NCBI GenBank assembly: GCA_018401745.1
Contig: JAGYJY010000002.1
Coordinates: forward strand, 1-64,000
Source of the DNA: Pirellulales bacterium
GTDB lineage: Bacteria; Planctomycetota; Planctomycetia; Pirellulales; UBA1268
Direction of reading: 5' to 3'
DNA: 64,000 nucleotides
Positions within the stretch are counted from its first letter, which is position 1. The number at the start of each line of letters is the position of its first letter. The notes under the pieces were generated by a model. The model was not told where the DNA came from. It was given only the letters and a program-made list of their open reading frames with translations, and ran no database searches. Shown piece after piece: positions 55,273 through 63,956 of the stretch. The position numbers and the translations under genes are program-made.

Positions 55273-56112
55273 ATGCCTGCTGAAACCCAACTCGAACTCC
55301 CGATCGGCGATCGGCTCGTGAGAGGCGACTGCCTGGAAAACCTGCGGCTGCTCCCCGACGGAGCAGCCCAGCTGGCCTTTGCCGATCCGCCGTTCAACAT
55401 CGGCTACGACTACGACACCTACGACGACAAGCGATCAGCCAACGACTACCTCGACTGGAGCCGCCAGTGGATTGCAGAAATGCAGCGGGTTTTGTCGGCC
55501 GACGGGACGTTTTGGCTGGCGATTGGCGATGAGTATGCCGCTGAGCTGAAAGTGATGGCCACGCGGGAGCTGGGGTTTGCCTGCCGCAGCTGGGTGGTCT
55601 GGTACTACACGTTTGGCGTCAACTGTAAAAATAAGTTCAGCCGCTCCCACGCCCACCTCTTCCACTTTGTCCGCGACCCTCACGCCTTCACCTTCAACGC
55701 CGACCAGATCCGTGTGCCGTCGGCCCGCGAACTGGTCTACGGTGACAAGCGGGCCAACCCCAAAGGTCGTCTTCCCGACGACACCTGGATCCTCAGGCCG
55801 CAGGATCTCGCTGAGGGCTTTGGCCCCGAAGAAAACACCTGGTATTTCCCGCGGGTGTGCGGCACGTTCAAAGAACGATCCGGCTGGCATGGCTGCCAGA
55901 TGCCAGAGCAGCTGCTCGGCCGAATCATCCGCAGCTGCAGCCACCCGGGAGACCTCGTGGTCGATCCGTTTGCCGGCAGTGGCACCACCCTGGCGGTGGC
56001 CAAGAAACTCGGTCGCCGCTACTTCGGCTGCGAACTCTCGGATCAGTATGCCGAGCGGATCAGCGAGCGGCTTGCCTCGATCCGCGAGGGCGACCGGCTC
56101 GATGGCGGCTGA
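55273..56112 (+). CDS. Orphan site-specific DNA methyltransferase
   Basis: The 279-residue protein has an N4/N6-type amino-methyltransferase arrangement: a catalytic [20 protein letters not shown] motif near the N-terminus, a variable target-recognition middle part ([20 protein letters not shown]) and the SAM-binding [20 protein letters not shown] near the C-terminus. Motif IV before motif I is the beta class. No restriction endonuclease or specificity subunit is beside it; neighbours are a peptidase and a sugar isomerase. It may therefore be a solitary regulatory or housekeeping methylase. The frame opens at TTG 55255; ATG 55273 is the more likely start. Recognition sequence cannot be predicted. 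Confidence 0.88.
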   Translation: MPAETQLELPIGDRLVRGDCLENLRLLPDGAAQLAFADPPFNIGYDYDTYDDKRSANDYLDWSRQWIAEMQRVLSADGTFWLAIGDEYAAELKVMATRELGFACRSWVVWYYTFGVNCKNKFSRSHAHLFHFVRDPHAFTFNADQIRVPSARELVYGDKRANPKGRLPDDTWILRPQDLAEGFGPEENTWYFPRVCGTFKERSGWHGCQMPEQLLGRIIRSCSHPGDLVVDPFAGSGTTLAVAKKLGRRYFGCELSDQYAERISERLASIREGDRLDGG

Positions 56113-56304
56113 GGAGCCGCTGAAGAGCGCCCCTACCACCGCCAAGGGCCGACGGCTGAAACGCTGACAGTCATATCTCTCCCCTTGAGTTGAGATGCCA
56201 GCAGCGGCTCGGGCCCCGAGGGCCTGACCTCTCTTGTGCCGGTCTGCCGGGCGTGGTGGAATGCTGACCCTGAGGGGATTATCCGAAGAGAAGAAAGGAC
56301 ATCG

Positions 56305-57156
56305 ATGCGCTACGGACTCAACCTGCTGCTCTGGACCGACCGCATGCATGAAGGCATGGAGCCGATCGTTGCGCGGGTCAAAGAGATGGGCTACGACGGC
56401 GTGGAGATGCCGATGTTCGAGCTCAACGAGAGCCTCTACACCGACTGGGGGAAGCGGCTTGACGACCTCGGCCTCGCCCGCACCGCCGTCAGCATCCGCA
56501 CCGCCGGCGACAACCCGATCAGTCCTTCGGCGAGCGTGCGGACATCTGCCGTCGACGCCCTCAAGCGAACAATCGACTGCTGCCACGCCGCCGGTGCCAA
56601 GGTGCTGGCTGGCCCCAACCACTCAGCGATTGGCGAGTTTTCCGGCAGCGGCCCGAGCGAGGATGAGTTTCAGTGGGGTGTCGACTCGCTGCGGCAAGCG
56701 GCCGAGCATGCCGGCGAGGCCGGCGTGACCTTCGCAATCGAATACCTCAACCGCTTTGAAAACTACTTCCTGACCAGCGTTGAGCAGACGGTGGCGTTTG
56801 TGAAGGCCGTCGATCACCCCGCTTGCCGGATGATGTACGACACCTTCCATGCCAACATCGAAGAGAAGGGCCTCGCCGACGCCATCTCATCAGCGATCCC
56901 GCATACGGTGTTGGTGCATATTTCTGAGAATGACCGCAGCATTCCTGGCACCGGCCATGTCGACTGGAAGACCAGCTTCGATTCGCTGCATGCCGCCGGC
57001 TACGATGGCTGGATGGTGGTTGAGGCCTTCGGACTGGCGCTGCCCGGAATCGCCGCTGCCACCAAGATCTGGCGAAAGATGTTTCCCGATGAAGACACCC
57101 TTGCCCGCGAAGGGCTGGCCTTCATGAAGCAGAACGTCGCCCAGCGTTGGGGCTGA
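56305..57156 (+). CDS. Sugar phosphate isomerase/epimerase (xylose isomerase-like TIM barrel)
   Basis: ATG 56305 is preceded by a strong AGAAAGGA. The 283-residue TIM barrel has conserved metal ligands of the ketose 3-epimerase family: Glu in FAIEYLNRFENYFLTSVEQT, Asp/His in CRMMYDTFHANIEEKGLADA, His in VLVHISENDRSIPGTGHVDW and Glu in DGWMVVEAFGLALPGI. MRYGLNLLLWTDRMHEGMEP is the usual first strand. D-tagatose or D-psicose 3-epimerase is the nearest pattern I know; the substrate is unproven. It precedes scpB by 58 bp. Confidence 0.85.
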   Translation: MRYGLNLLLWTDRMHEGMEPIVARVKEMGYDGVEMPMFELNESLYTDWGKRLDDLGLARTAVSIRTAGDNPISPSASVRTSAVDALKRTIDCCHAAGAKVLAGPNHSAIGEFSGSGPSEDEFQWGVDSLRQAAEHAGEAGVTFAIEYLNRFENYFLTSVEQTVAFVKAVDHPACRMMYDTFHANIEEKGLADAISSAIPHTVLVHISENDRSIPGTGHVDWKTSFDSLHAAGYDGWMVVEAFGLALPGIAAATKIWRKMFPDEDTLAREGLAFMKQNVAQRWG

Positions 57157-57214
57157 TGGCTTGGCTGAGGCTGCCAGCGGCCTCGGTGGTCGTGCAAGCG
57201 TAAGGAGACGCGAC

Positions 57215-57955
57215 ATGGCTCGCACCAGCAGGTCTGAGCCAGACGAGGGTTTCCGAGGGAAGCCCTCCGACGGCGGGCTCTCGATCGACCGACTGGCCCA
57301 GGCCTTCGCGGCGATGATGGGCACCGGCGAGGCGTTGCCCCCGGAGAAGCCGGCACACGAGGCGGTCAGAGTCGACGTCTCCCCCGACCTCGATGCCGGC
57401 ACCAGCGACGCCACCGATCCAGACGACGAGTCGTGCCGTGTCACCCCGGCCACGATTCTCGAAGCGATGCTCTTTGTCGGCATGGCTGACGGGGAGCCGC
57501 TCTGCTCGCGGAAAGTGGCCTCGTTGATGCGCGGGGTGCGGCCCCAGGAAGTCGATGAGCTCGCTGAGGAACTGCGGGCCCGCTACGACCAGCAGCAGCG
57601 GCCCTACGAGGTCGTTGCGGTGGGATCAGGCTGGGCGCTGCGGCTGCGTGAAGCCTACCGGCAGTTTGGCCGGATCCTTGAGCAGCGTGCCCAGCAGGTG
57701 AGGCTCGGTGAAGAGGCCCTCGACACCCTCGCGGTGGTGGCCTGGAACCAGCCGGTGCGGCGAGATCGCCTCGTGCAGCTCGGCTGCGACGCACGGCCGA
57801 GCACCCTGCGGCAGTTGGTCCGCCGTGGGCTGCTCCAGCTGATCTCGGCCGGCAAAGGCGAAGAGCCTTCCTACCAGACCACCGACAAATTTCTTGATGT
57901 CTTCAAGATCGAAAAACTTGCCGACCTTCCCAAGCCCGATGCTCCGCCGTCGTGA
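57215..57955 (+). CDS. scpB: SMC-ScpAB complex subunit ScpB
   Basis: ScpB binds ScpA and SMC in the chromosome condensation complex. The 246-residue protein has an unconserved acidic N-terminus of about 75 residues and then a pair of winged-helix domains: TPATILEAMLFVGMADGEPL, EVDELAEELRARYDQQQRPY, EVVAVGSGWALRLREAYRQF, EALDTLAVVAWNQPVRRDRL and STLRQLVRRGLLQLISAGKG. These match ScpB order. ATG 57215 follows TAAGGAGA. scpA is not adjacent. Confidence 0.88.
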   Translation: MARTSRSEPDEGFRGKPSDGGLSIDRLAQAFAAMMGTGEALPPEKPAHEAVRVDVSPDLDAGTSDATDPDDESCRVTPATILEAMLFVGMADGEPLCSRKVASLMRGVRPQEVDELAEELRARYDQQQRPYEVVAVGSGWALRLREAYRQFGRILEQRAQQVRLGEEALDTLAVVAWNQPVRRDRLVQLGCDARPSTLRQLVRRGLLQLISAGKGEEPSYQTTDKFLDVFKIEKLADLPKPDAPPS

Positions 57956-58066
57956 CGTGGCCTTCTTCGATCCCGACAGCTCGAGGGCGGCGCGTGTGGT
58001 GGTGATGAGCTGCCGAGTGCACATCACACGGACTGCCAAGCCCCGCACGAGGCCTCGTTTTCTGCC

Positions 58067-59224
58067 ATGACGTCCGCTCGCTCATCCGCGATGCCACACG
58101 ACCTCCGCTCAGCCTCTGCCTGCCTGCTGACCCCGCCCGGCCGCTCGGCCCTGGCGGTCGTGGGCGTGCGAGGCCCGCGGGCGATGTCGGCGGTCGCAGC
58201 GAGCTTCCAGCCCCGCGGCGGCTGTCCGCTCGATGCACGGCCCGACCGAGCCGTGGTCTTCGGTCGCTGGGGAGGTCTGCAGGGGGAAGAGCTGGTGGTC
58301 GTGCGGCGGGCAGCCGACGACCTCGAGGTGCACTGCCATGGAGGCGTTGCCGCGGCCGCGGCCATCCTCCGCGACCTGGTGCACGCCGGCTGCCGGCAGC
58401 TTGACATCTCGGCCTGGGCCAGCGACGCAAGCCGCAACGGCGTCGACGCTGCCGGCGACGAGTCGACCCGCGAGCGACGACAGATTGTTGCCGAAGCCCA
58501 GCTCGCGCTGGCCTTCGCTCGCGGGCCCCATGCCGCGAGGCTGCTGGCCCACCAGCTCTCCGGCAGCCTGGCCGCTGCGATAGACACGCTCCGTGCAGCC
58601 GAAAGTCGGCAGCGGGAGGCGATTGCCGAGCGGCTGCTGTCGTGGCAAGGCCTGGGGCTCCGCCTGACACAGCCGTGGCGGGTGGTGGTGGCCGGGCCTC
58701 CGAATGCCGGCAAGAGCAGCCTGGTCAACGCCCTGGCGGGCTTCGCACGCAGCATCGTCTCACCCACCGCCGGCACCACCCGCGATGTCCTGGAGACACG
58801 TCTCGTGCTCGGCGGCTGGGACCTGGTGCTCATCGATACCGCCGGCCTCCGCCTCGAGGCGGGCGACAGCATCGAGGAGGCCGGCATTGCCAAGGCCGTC
58901 GCGGCGACCAGCCAGGCCGACCTCGTGGTTGTCGTCACGGCAAGCGACCAGCCCGACACAACTGCCGCCGGCACCCTGCTCTGCCCCCACGCCCCACGGC
59001 TTTTGGTGACCAACAAGACCGACCTGCTCACCATCCCACCAGCCGCCGCCACCCCACCGCCGCTCCACACCTCAGCCCTCACCGGTGCAGGCATCGAAGA
59101 CCTCGCCATCCGCATCATTCACACCCTCATCCCGCAAACACCGCCCCCCGGCGAAGCCATCCCGTTCACCCCCCGGCAGATCGACCTGATCAAACACCTG
59201 CGCGGAAACACCGCGCACGGGTAA
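58067..59224 (+). CDS. mnmE: MnmE-like tRNA-modification GTPase, shortened
   Basis: MnmE with MnmG modifies the wobble uridine of several tRNAs. The G domain is intact: VVAGPPNAGKSSLVNALAGF (G1), SPTAGTTRDVLETRLV (G2), LVLIDTAGLRLEAGDSIEEA (G3) and LLVTNKTDLLT (G4). The N-terminal tetrahydrofolate-binding domain is present but diverged (ASACLLTPPGRSALAVVGVR; LEVHCHGGVAAAAAILRDLV). At 385 residues it is about 65 shorter than E. coli MnmE, and it ends HLRGNTAHG without the C-terminal FCIGK motif. ATG 58067 is used; MPHDLRSASA (58091) is an alternative. Family A repeat copy 2 starts directly after its stop. Confidence 0.82.
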   Translation: MTSARSSAMPHDLRSASACLLTPPGRSALAVVGVRGPRAMSAVAASFQPRGGCPLDARPDRAVVFGRWGGLQGEELVVVRRAADDLEVHCHGGVAAAAAILRDLVHAGCRQLDISAWASDASRNGVDAAGDESTRERRQIVAEAQLALAFARGPHAARLLAHQLSGSLAAAIDTLRAAESRQREAIAERLLSWQGLGLRLTQPWRVVVAGPPNAGKSSLVNALAGFARSIVSPTAGTTRDVLETRLVLGGWDLVLIDTAGLRLEAGDSIEEAGIAKAVAATSQADLVVVVTASDQPDTTAAGTLLCPHAPRLLVTNKTDLLTIPPAAATPPPLHTSALTGAGIEDLAIRIIHTLIPQTPPPGEAIPFTPRQIDLIKHLRGNTAHG

Positions 59225-59259
59225 CGGGAAGGGTCCTCGCTTCACGCCTGCGAAGCGAA

Positions 59260-59332
59260 CGGGACGGGTCCTCGGGCCGCGAAGCGGCCTCGGCGAAGCC
59301 GAGGTGCCTGCGGCACCCGAAGACCCGTCCCG
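59260..59332. other. 73-nt palindromic cloverleaf, copy 2
   Basis: It has the same outer arms as copy 1 (59260-59276 with 59316-59332, including the same single mismatch) and the same three inner hairpins at 59277-59287, 59288-59304 and 59305-59315. Loops here are GAA, GAA and TGC against AAA, TGT and TCC in copy 1. The first two inner hairpins contain GCGAAGC, known as an exceptionally stable DNA mini-hairpin. Confidence 0.85.
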
Positions 59333-59520
59333 CTTGCGCGCCCCACCCCGCTCAGCCCCACCGCCTCCCCCGGCCGCAGATCGCCGCGAAGCGGCGGACA
59401 GGCCGCCCTTAAACCGTAAGCGAGGGGTGAGCCCGGGCCGAATGAGCCGGCCTTGCAGTCGAGCGCAGCCCGGAGGGCGAAAGCGAGAATGCACGAGTGA
59501 GCGAAGCCAGGATGGCGCAG

Positions 59521-59603
59521 CGAACGCTCGGCGAATCGGCTTGGGCTCACCCCGAGCGACCTCGAACGCTCGGCGAATCGGCTTGGGCTCACCCCGAGCG
59601 ACC
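59521..59603. repeat. 41-bp direct repeat, period 42
   Basis: Bases 59521-59561 recur exactly at 59563-59603. Each unit contains AGCGAACGCT-like and GGCGAATCGG motifs and ends GGGCTCACCCCGAGCGACC, the same terminal sequence as the 83-bp units of copy A1. Duplication of the tail therefore happened in both copies with different unit lengths. Confidence 0.92.
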
Positions 59604-59613
59604 CCGAGCGGCC

Positions 59614-59955
59614 CTAATACCGCGGCACCCCCGCATCAACCTCAAGGCTCCAGGCCTCGATCCCACCAGCGAGGCTCTGCACCGTCACAAACCCCTTGCC
59701 GCGGAGAAACTCAACCACCCGCAGGCTCCGCACACCGTGATGACAGTGCACGACCAAGGGCTTGCCTCGCCACGGCTCGAGCTCTGCAAGTCGCTCGGGG
59801 ATCTCTCGCATCGGGATCAGCCGAGCTCCCTCAATGTTGGCGATCGCATATTCATCCGGCTCGCGGCAGTCGAGGAGGAGCAGGCTGGCATCAGACCGCA
59901 TCCGTGCCAGCTCGGCGGTGGTGACTTCAAGCGAGGGGGGCTGGGGGCTGTTCAT
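59614..59955 (-). CDS. Rhodanese-like domain protein
   Basis: This 113-residue single rhodanese domain reads VTTAELARMRSDASLLLLDC, REPDEYAIANIEGARLIPMR and the active-site loop VVHCHHGVRSLRVVEFLRGK, with the catalytic Cys present in CHHGVRS. The six-residue loop size is the sulfurtransferase type. ATG 59955 gives a short Ser/Pro leader and puts the fold at the start. The frame is open far upstream but overlaps the cca gene region on the other strand. Substrate and partner are unknown. It is convergent with mnmE, with repeat A2 between. Confidence 0.88.
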   Translation of the reverse strand: MNSPQPPSLEVTTAELARMRSDASLLLLDCREPDEYAIANIEGARLIPMREIPERLAELEPWRGKPLVVHCHHGVRSLRVVEFLRGKGFVTVQSLAGGIEAWSLEVDAGVPRY

Positions 59956-60051
59956 CGTGGGCCTTCCACACGTGTCGGAGACGGACCTGAGGGAGTGTAC
60001 CCTTGGGGTGTCGCGATGCTTTCGTTCTGTTCCACGTGCTGCCATCCTGCA

Positions 60052-61392
60052 ATGCCCGCTGTTGACGCCGATCCCGAAGCCGCCCGTGGGTTTGCCCTGC
60101 AGGTGGTGTCGCGCCTGCGAGAGGCGGGGCATGAGGCTCTCTGGGCGGGCGGGTGCGTTCGCGATGAGCTGCTCAGCCGCACGCCAGCGGATTACGACGT
60201 GGCCACGTCGGCAAAGCCCGACGCCGTGCGTGAGCTCTTTGGCCGCCGTAGGACGCTCGCGGTGGGGGCGGCCTTCGGTGTGATCACGGTGGTGGGCCCC
60301 CGCGGCGCGGGGCATGTTGAGGTCACGACCTTCCGGACTGATGCGGCCTACACCGACGGCCGCCATCCCGCGGGCGTGCGGTTTTCCACGCCGCAGGAAG
60401 ATGCCCAGCGGCGGGATTTTACGATCAATGGACTGTTCTTCGACCCGCTTGCGGGCAAGGTGCACGACTACGTTGGTGGCAAGGCAGATCTTGAGAAGGG
60501 TGTTGTCCGGGCCATCGGCGTTGCCTCGCAGCGGTTTGCCGAAGACCACCTTCGCATGCTGCGGGCCGTCCGCTTCACCGCCGGCTTCAGCTTTGCCTTA
60601 GAAGCAGAAACGCGGGCGGCCATTGAGCGGATGGCGCCGCGGGTCACAAGTGTTAGCCCGGAGCGGATCGCCGCCGAACTGAGGCTGATGGTGACACGGC
60701 GAGGGCGGGCAGCGGCTCTTCAGCTGCTGCTCGACACCGGCCTGGCCGCAGAGGTTCTTCCTGAGGTGGCCCTGCCGGGCGGCTCGGCAGTTTCTCAGGA
60801 TCGCTGGCGGCTTGCCACGCAGGTGCTTGCGGCGCTCGACGAGCCCTCGTTGTCGGCCGCTCTGGCCACCCTTGTCGACATCGCGGCAGCACCAGGTGGC
60901 CTGCCGGGGGCGGACGGGCCGCCGCTCCGCCGCCCCCACTCACCAACCATCGCCGCCATCGGCTCGCGGCTGCGGCTCTCCAACGATGAGACGACAACGG
61001 CCGACTGGCTGCTAGCGGCCGTGCGTCAGTTCAAGACGCTCATGGAGCCGGCGGGGGCGGCGGCCGCAGCCTGGTCAAACCTGCAGCCCTGGCTGGCTGA
61101 CCGACGGGCCAGAGAGCTGGCGGATCTCCTCCGCGGCCGAGCTGTCAACGGCCTCGGTAGGGCCGAGACGGCAGCCTGGGTGACCGCCCAGCTTGACCGG
61201 CCTCGCGAAGAACTCGACCCACCGCCCCTGCTTTCCGGACATGAGCTGATGGCGGAAGGCGTGGCGAAAGGACGCGACGTTGGCCGCTGGCTGGCAGCCA
61301 TCCGCCGCCTGCAGCTCGACGGCAAGCTCACCTCCAAGGAAGAGGCCATCACCTGGCTGGCCCAGCAGCCACGCCATGATTCGACGGCATGA
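60052..61392 (+). CDS. cca: CCA tRNA nucleotidyltransferase (polyA polymerase family)
   Basis: The class II nucleotidyltransferase head is clear: LWAGGCVRDELLSRTPADYD, VATSAKPDAVRELFGRRRTL, EVTTFRTDAAYTDGRHPAGV, RRDFTINGLFFDPLAGKVHD and EDHLRMLRAVRFTAGFSF. The helical body continues to residue 446. In this family CCA-adding and poly(A)-adding enzymes cannot be separated by eye, but the tRNA gene at 42922 lacks an encoded CCA, so a CCA-adding enzyme is required. ATG 60052 is used; 60016 (MLSFCSTCCHPA) is possible and would add 12 residues. Confidence 0.87.
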   Translation: MPAVDADPEAARGFALQVVSRLREAGHEALWAGGCVRDELLSRTPADYDVATSAKPDAVRELFGRRRTLAVGAAFGVITVVGPRGAGHVEVTTFRTDAAYTDGRHPAGVRFSTPQEDAQRRDFTINGLFFDPLAGKVHDYVGGKADLEKGVVRAIGVASQRFAEDHLRMLRAVRFTAGFSFALEAETRAAIERMAPRVTSVSPERIAAELRLMVTRRGRAAALQLLLDTGLAAEVLPEVALPGGSAVSQDRWRLATQVLAALDEPSLSAALATLVDIAAAPGGLPGADGPPLRRPHSPTIAAIGSRLRLSNDETTTADWLLAAVRQFKTLMEPAGAAAAAWSNLQPWLADRRARELADLLRGRAVNGLGRAETAAWVTAQLDRPREELDPPPLLSGHELMAEGVAKGRDVGRWLAAIRRLQLDGKLTSKEEAITWLAQQPRHDSTA

Positions 61393-61536
61393 CCGACATG
61401 ATCCGCCCAAGCGGCGAGCCAACTGGCGGTCGCAGCGGTGGTGCAACCCGTGGCAGCGGCTGTGCGTACTGCATACTCACAATGACCGGCCGCCATTCGG
61501 CTGCCGTCCGCTTGCCTGCCCGCCGGACTTCCCTGC

Positions 61537-62127
61537 ATGCACGGTTTTTTCTCCAAGATCATGGCCCTCGGCATCGTCGCCGCTGGCTTCTTTCTCACCG
61601 GCGATCTCAACTGGGTGATGGACCGCGTGGGCGGATGGGCTCGCGGTGAGGTGGCCGAGGCCCCGGACTCGGAATCTGCCACGGTGGCGGCAAGCCCGGC
61701 TGTTCCCTTGGAGCCGGCCGCCACCCCTTCGCAACCAGTAATGCCGGTCGCGGAGGCGAACCCACCGGCGGCCCCCGCAGAGGGAATCCCCCCGGGCGGC
61801 GTTGTGCTGCCAGACCTCGGTCATGCACAGATCGAACTCGCCGCCCTGAGGTCCGGCGATCGCATTCTCGCTCGCACCCGCCACGAGCTCGTGGCGTTCG
61901 ACCTGATCGATCCGACGAGCGGCGAAGCGGTGGAGCACCGGCATGCCCTGCTCGCCTCGAATGTCGCCACCGCCGCAGCCCTCACAACCCCACGGCGTGT
62001 GCTGCTGCCGGCAACGATTGCCATCGGCCAGCCGGCCGCCTTTGCTGCCGTCTCGGGAAGCCGCGAAGCCGCCCCACCGCCAGTCGGCAGCATCGATGCC
62101 CTGGGCATCGAGCGGCCACTCGACTGA
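61537..62127 (+). CDS. Membrane-anchored hypothetical protein
   Basis: The 196-residue protein has one N-terminal hydrophobic segment (KIMALGIVAAGFFLTGDLNW), a Pro/Ala-rich linker (residues 45-85) and a C-terminal region with short beta-like stretches (IELAALRSGDRILARTRHEL; TPRRVLLPATIAIGQPAAFA). I do not recognise a domain. The location is probably periplasmic, tethered to the inner membrane. It follows cca by 144 bp and is convergent with rpsA. Confidence 0.6.
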   Translation: MHGFFSKIMALGIVAAGFFLTGDLNWVMDRVGGWARGEVAEAPDSESATVAASPAVPLEPAATPSQPVMPVAEANPPAAPAEGIPPGGVVLPDLGHAQIELAALRSGDRILARTRHELVAFDLIDPTSGEAVEHRHALLASNVATAAALTTPRRVLLPATIAIGQPAAFAAVSGSREAAPPPVGSIDALGIERPLD

Positions 62128-62153
62128 CGACTGAGGTGCGGTTGATTCGCTGT

Positions 62154-62176
62154 GGTGGAGGGCTCAGCCCTCCACC
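62154..62176. terminator. Perfect 11-bp hairpin overlapping the rpsA stop
   Basis: GGTGGAGGGCT (62154-62164) is followed by one base and AGCCCTCCACC (62166-62176). It includes the rpsA stop codon and sits between two convergent genes. There is no clear T-run on either side, so it may work as a bidirectional terminator or a transcript-end stabiliser. Confidence 0.55.
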
Positions 62177-63828
62177 GGGGCCCCGTCGACCTGCTTGCGA
62201 GAGAGCCCGATCTTCCGATCGTCGGTGTCGACGCGGAGGATCTTCACCTCGATCTGATCGCCCACATTCACGACTTCCTCAGGGTTCTCCACCTTGTCGT
62301 CGGAGAGTTCGGAGATGTGCAGCAACCCCTCGAGGCCATCCTCAAGGCCGACAAACACACCGAAGTTGGTGAGCTTCGTGATCGTTCCCTTCACGACGTC
62401 ACCCGGCTTGTAGCGATCGGGAATGTCGCTGTTCCAGGGGTCTTCCTGCATCTGCTTCAGGCCCAGAGCGATCCGACGCCGCTGCTGGTCGACCGAGAGC
62501 ACCTTGCACTCGACTTCCTGGCCCTTGTCGACGACCTCGCTGGGGTGCGTCACCTTGCGGGTCCATGACATGTCGGTCACGTGCAGCAGGCCATCGATCC
62601 CTTCGTCGATCTCGATGAAGGCGCCGTAGTTGGTGAGGTTGCGGACGATGCCCTTGACGATCGCTCCGGGTGGGTAGTCGGCAGCGACCTTCTCCCAAGG
62701 ATTCTGCTGGGTCTGCTTCATACCCAGCGAGATCTCCTGCTTCTCCTTGTTGATGGCGAGCACCACCACCTCGACGTCGTCGCCTGGCTTGACGAGTTCG
62801 CTCGGATGGCTGACCCGCTTCGTCCAGCTCATCTCGGAGATGTGGACGAGGCCTTCGACGCCGTCTTCGAGCTTCACAAAGGCACCGTAGCTCATCACGT
62901 TCACGACCGAGCCAGTGCACTTGGTGCCGACTGGATACTTGTCGGCCACCTTGGCCCACGGGCTGGCCGTCCGCTGCTTGAGGCCCAGGGCGATCTTCTC
63001 GCGGTCGCGATCGATGTGCAGCACCTGCACCTCGATCTCCTGGTCGATCTGCACCATCTCGCTGGGATGGCCGATGCGGCCCCACGACATGTCGGTGATA
63101 TGCAGCAGGCCATCGATGCCGCCAAGATCGACGAAGGCACCAAAGTCGGCGATGTTCTTGACGATGCCGCGACGCACCTGGCCGACCTCGAGGGTCTCCA
63201 TGAGCTGCTTCTTCCGCTCTGCCCGCTCCTGCTCGATCAACGCCCGGCGAGAGACGACGATGTTGCGGCGGCTCTCGTCGATCTTGAGCACAAGGCACTG
63301 GATCGCCCGGCCGCAGTAATCGCCGATGTCGGCAGGCCGGCGAATGTCGACCTGGCTCGCTGGCAGAAACACATTCACGCCGGAGATGTCGACCAGCAGG
63401 CCGCCCTTGATCTTGCGGGTCACGTAGCCGGTGACGACGTCGTTTTCCTTGACGCTGCTCATCACCCGGAGCCAGTCTTCGATGCGGCGGGCCTTCCGCT
63501 TCGAGAGCACGATCAGACCACGCTGCTCCTCCTGGGAGCCGTCTTCAAACTCCTCCAGAAGCACCTTGACGACGTCGCCAATCTCAGGTGCGGGCTCCCC
63601 TTCTTCCCACTCGTTGCGTGGGATCGCCCCTTCGCTCTTGTAGCCGACGTCAACGAGCACAAACTCGTCATCGACTCGGAGAACCTTCCCCTCAAGCACG
63701 GAGTTGACGGCAAGAACAGCCGTTCCGGCGCCGTATTCTTCCTCGATCTCGGCGCTCCACACGAGATCGAGTTCGGCTTCCAGGTCGTCTCCGGCTTCAA
63801 GTTCACGGATAAGATTACGATTGACCAT
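62164..63828 (-). CDS. rpsA: 30S ribosomal protein S1
   Basis: S1 helps mRNA bind the 30S subunit. ATG 63828 starts MVNRNLIRELEAGDDLEAEL. Six S1/OB repeats can be counted: GKVLRVDDEFVLVDVGYKSE, TGYVTRKIKGGLLVDISGVN, RGIVKNIADFGAFVDLGGID, TGSVVNVMSYGAFVKLEDGV, KGIVRNLTNYGAFIEIDEGI and KGTITKLTNFGVFVGLEDGL, each of the last four followed by GL(L/V)H(I/V)(T/S). The total of 554 residues matches E. coli S1 closely. The frame is open to 63969 but the extra sequence is non-conserved and overlaps the repeat region. Confidence 0.96.
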   Translation of the reverse strand: MVNRNLIRELEAGDDLEAELDLVWSAEIEEEYGAGTAVLAVNSVLEGKVLRVDDEFVLVDVGYKSEGAIPRNEWEEGEPAPEIGDVVKVLLEEFEDGSQEEQRGLIVLSKRKARRIEDWLRVMSSVKENDVVTGYVTRKIKGGLLVDISGVNVFLPASQVDIRRPADIGDYCGRAIQCLVLKIDESRRNIVVSRRALIEQERAERKKQLMETLEVGQVRRGIVKNIADFGAFVDLGGIDGLLHITDMSWGRIGHPSEMVQIDQEIEVQVLHIDRDREKIALGLKQRTASPWAKVADKYPVGTKCTGSVVNVMSYGAFVKLEDGVEGLVHISEMSWTKRVSHPSELVKPGDDVEVVVLAINKEKQEISLGMKQTQQNPWEKVAADYPPGAIVKGIVRNLTNYGAFIEIDEGIDGLLHVTDMSWTRKVTHPSEVVDKGQEVECKVLSVDQQRRRIALGLKQMQEDPWNSDIPDRYKPGDVVKGTITKLTNFGVFVGLEDGLEGLLHISELSDDKVENPEEVVNVGDQIEVKILRVDTDDRKIGLSRKQVDGAPVEG

Positions 63829-63920
63829 GAGGGGATTTAGGGGAGAGGGGAAAGAGGATGTGAAACCACGTCGGGTTGGCCACCCTGCAGGCAGCCGCAG
63901 CAACGCCCCGTCTTTTCCAG

Positions 63921-63956
63921 CCGCCATACAGCTGGAAACCGCCATACAGCTAGAAA
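63921..63956. repeat. 18-bp tandem repeat upstream of rpsA
   Basis: CCGCCATACAGCTGGAAA (63921-63938) is followed directly by the same unit with one change (63939-63956). A third partial copy of its AGCTG core pairs with CAGCT, so the region can also form small hairpins. It lies about 95 bp before the rpsA start, within the likely leader or promoter. Confidence 0.8.

Larger units (their letters stand above)
59225..59613. repeat. Composite structured repeat family A, copy A2
   Basis: This 389-bp non-coding stretch lies between the 3' ends of the convergent mnmE and rhodanese genes, the same position type as copy A1. It has the TTCACGCCTGCGA lead-in, the cloverleaf (59260-59332), the 29-base hairpin module (59368-59396), the AAGCGAGGGGTGAGCCCGGG arm (59419 onward) and a tandemly duplicated tail (59521-59603) that ends, like A1, in GGGCTCACCCCGAGCGACC. 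The first 29-base module of A1 is absent here. Confidence 0.85.

Noticed and set aside
62581..63840. Plus-strand frame of 419 residues opposite rpsA
   Set aside because: Its repeats mirror the S1 repeats on the minus strand; S1 is unambiguous.
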